A program made the translations under genes and the position numbers. Of a stretch of DNA of 49,441 nucleotides, positions 49,293 to 49,441 are shown in pieces. Every line of letters begins with the position of its first letter. Position 1 is the first letter of the stretch. Source of the DNA: Victivallales bacterium (GTDB lineage Bacteria; Verrucomicrobiota; Lentisphaeria; Oligosphaerales; Oligosphaeraceae); the NCBI GenBank assembly GCA_017535315.1, contig JAFXUD010000019.1, positions 1 through 49,441 on the forward strand, read 5' to 3'. The notes under the pieces were generated by a model that did no database searches, had not been told where the DNA came from, and saw only the letters and a program-made list of their open reading frames with translations.

Positions 49293-49441
49293 GGGACGGG
49301 AGCGACGGGAGGGACGGGAGCGACGCAAGGGGCGCGGGAAGGCTGGCCTTGAAGGGACGGGAGCGACGGGAGGGACAGGAGCGACGCAAGGGGCGCGGCA
49401 AAAAAGCAGATTTCCAAAGGGACTTGAGGGACAGGAGGGAC
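49293..49441 (+). repeat. GGGAC-type 9-bp-period array, copy 2
   Basis: GGGACGGGA, GCGACGGGA, GGGACGGGA, GCGACGCAA and GGGGCGCGG follow each other in exact 9-base steps from 49293. The whole block then repeats after 61 bases (49352). A third start (TTTCCAAAGGGACTTGAGGG) appears at 49410 and runs off the window. No gene is seen in the 258 bases after the glycosyltransferase start. Confidence 0.85.

Noticed and set aside
49293-49441. Possible CRISPR array
   Set aside because: Units follow each other without unique spacers and the period is 9 and 61 bases; no cas gene is present.

Overview
The window looks like a chromosomal piece of a Lentisphaerae-type member of the Verrucomicrobiota (Victivallales or a close gut/rumen relative). 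The main evidence is five tandem pseudopilins carrying the H-X9-DG motif, large secreted polysaccharide-degrading proteins, many cytoplasmic sugar-catabolism enzymes, moderately high GC and intergenic spaces filled with structured repeats. The placement is an inference; there is no rRNA or marker gene to fix it.

Layout. 1-4651 (minus): an efflux operon reading TetR regulator, TolC-type channel, membrane-fusion protein, RND pump (pump cut by the window edge). 4865-10437 (plus): an SDR-type protein, cysteine synthase, a TolB-like beta-propeller protein and a fumarate-reductase-like flavoprotein. 10443-19814 (plus): a small membrane protein, a MoxR ATPase, a cytoplasmic GH2 glycosidase, IolB, an FGGY sugar kinase, and a GlcD/GlcF-like oxidase pair. 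20074-20862 is NagB. 21416-24000 (minus): two xylose-isomerase-like TIM barrels with a HisF homologue between them. 24068-25313 (minus): an ECF sigma factor with its zinc anti-sigma factor. 25425-26435 (minus): a branched-chain aminotransferase.

26665-40773 is one long minus-strand block: five pseudopilins, a TPR protein, a heparinase II/III-like lyase, an M14 peptidase, a HEAT/jelly-roll protein, a 1062-residue secreted glycosidase-like protein and a GNAT-type acyltransferase. It looks like a locus for binding, cutting and processing an uronic or amino-sugar polymer. Divergent from it, behind strong promoters, is a 57-residue lipoprotein gene followed by a terminator and a TonB2-type energising operon (DUF3450, TtpC-like, ExbB, ExbD, TonB). 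45356-49183 (minus) holds a BadF-type sugar kinase, two SIS-domain paralogues and a family 4 glycosyltransferase.

The least explained part is the intergenic DNA. At least six TIR-bounded, hairpin-rich elements of about 200-240 bp occur; two 240-bp copies lie in inverted orientation on either side of the oxidase/NagB genes. There are also 9-bp-period arrays at three loci, a GC-rich dispersed repeat that forms part of a coding sequence, a 112-bp-period tandem repeat before moxR, and a perfect 32-bp palindrome. No CRISPR array, tRNA, rRNA, transposase or integrase was found.
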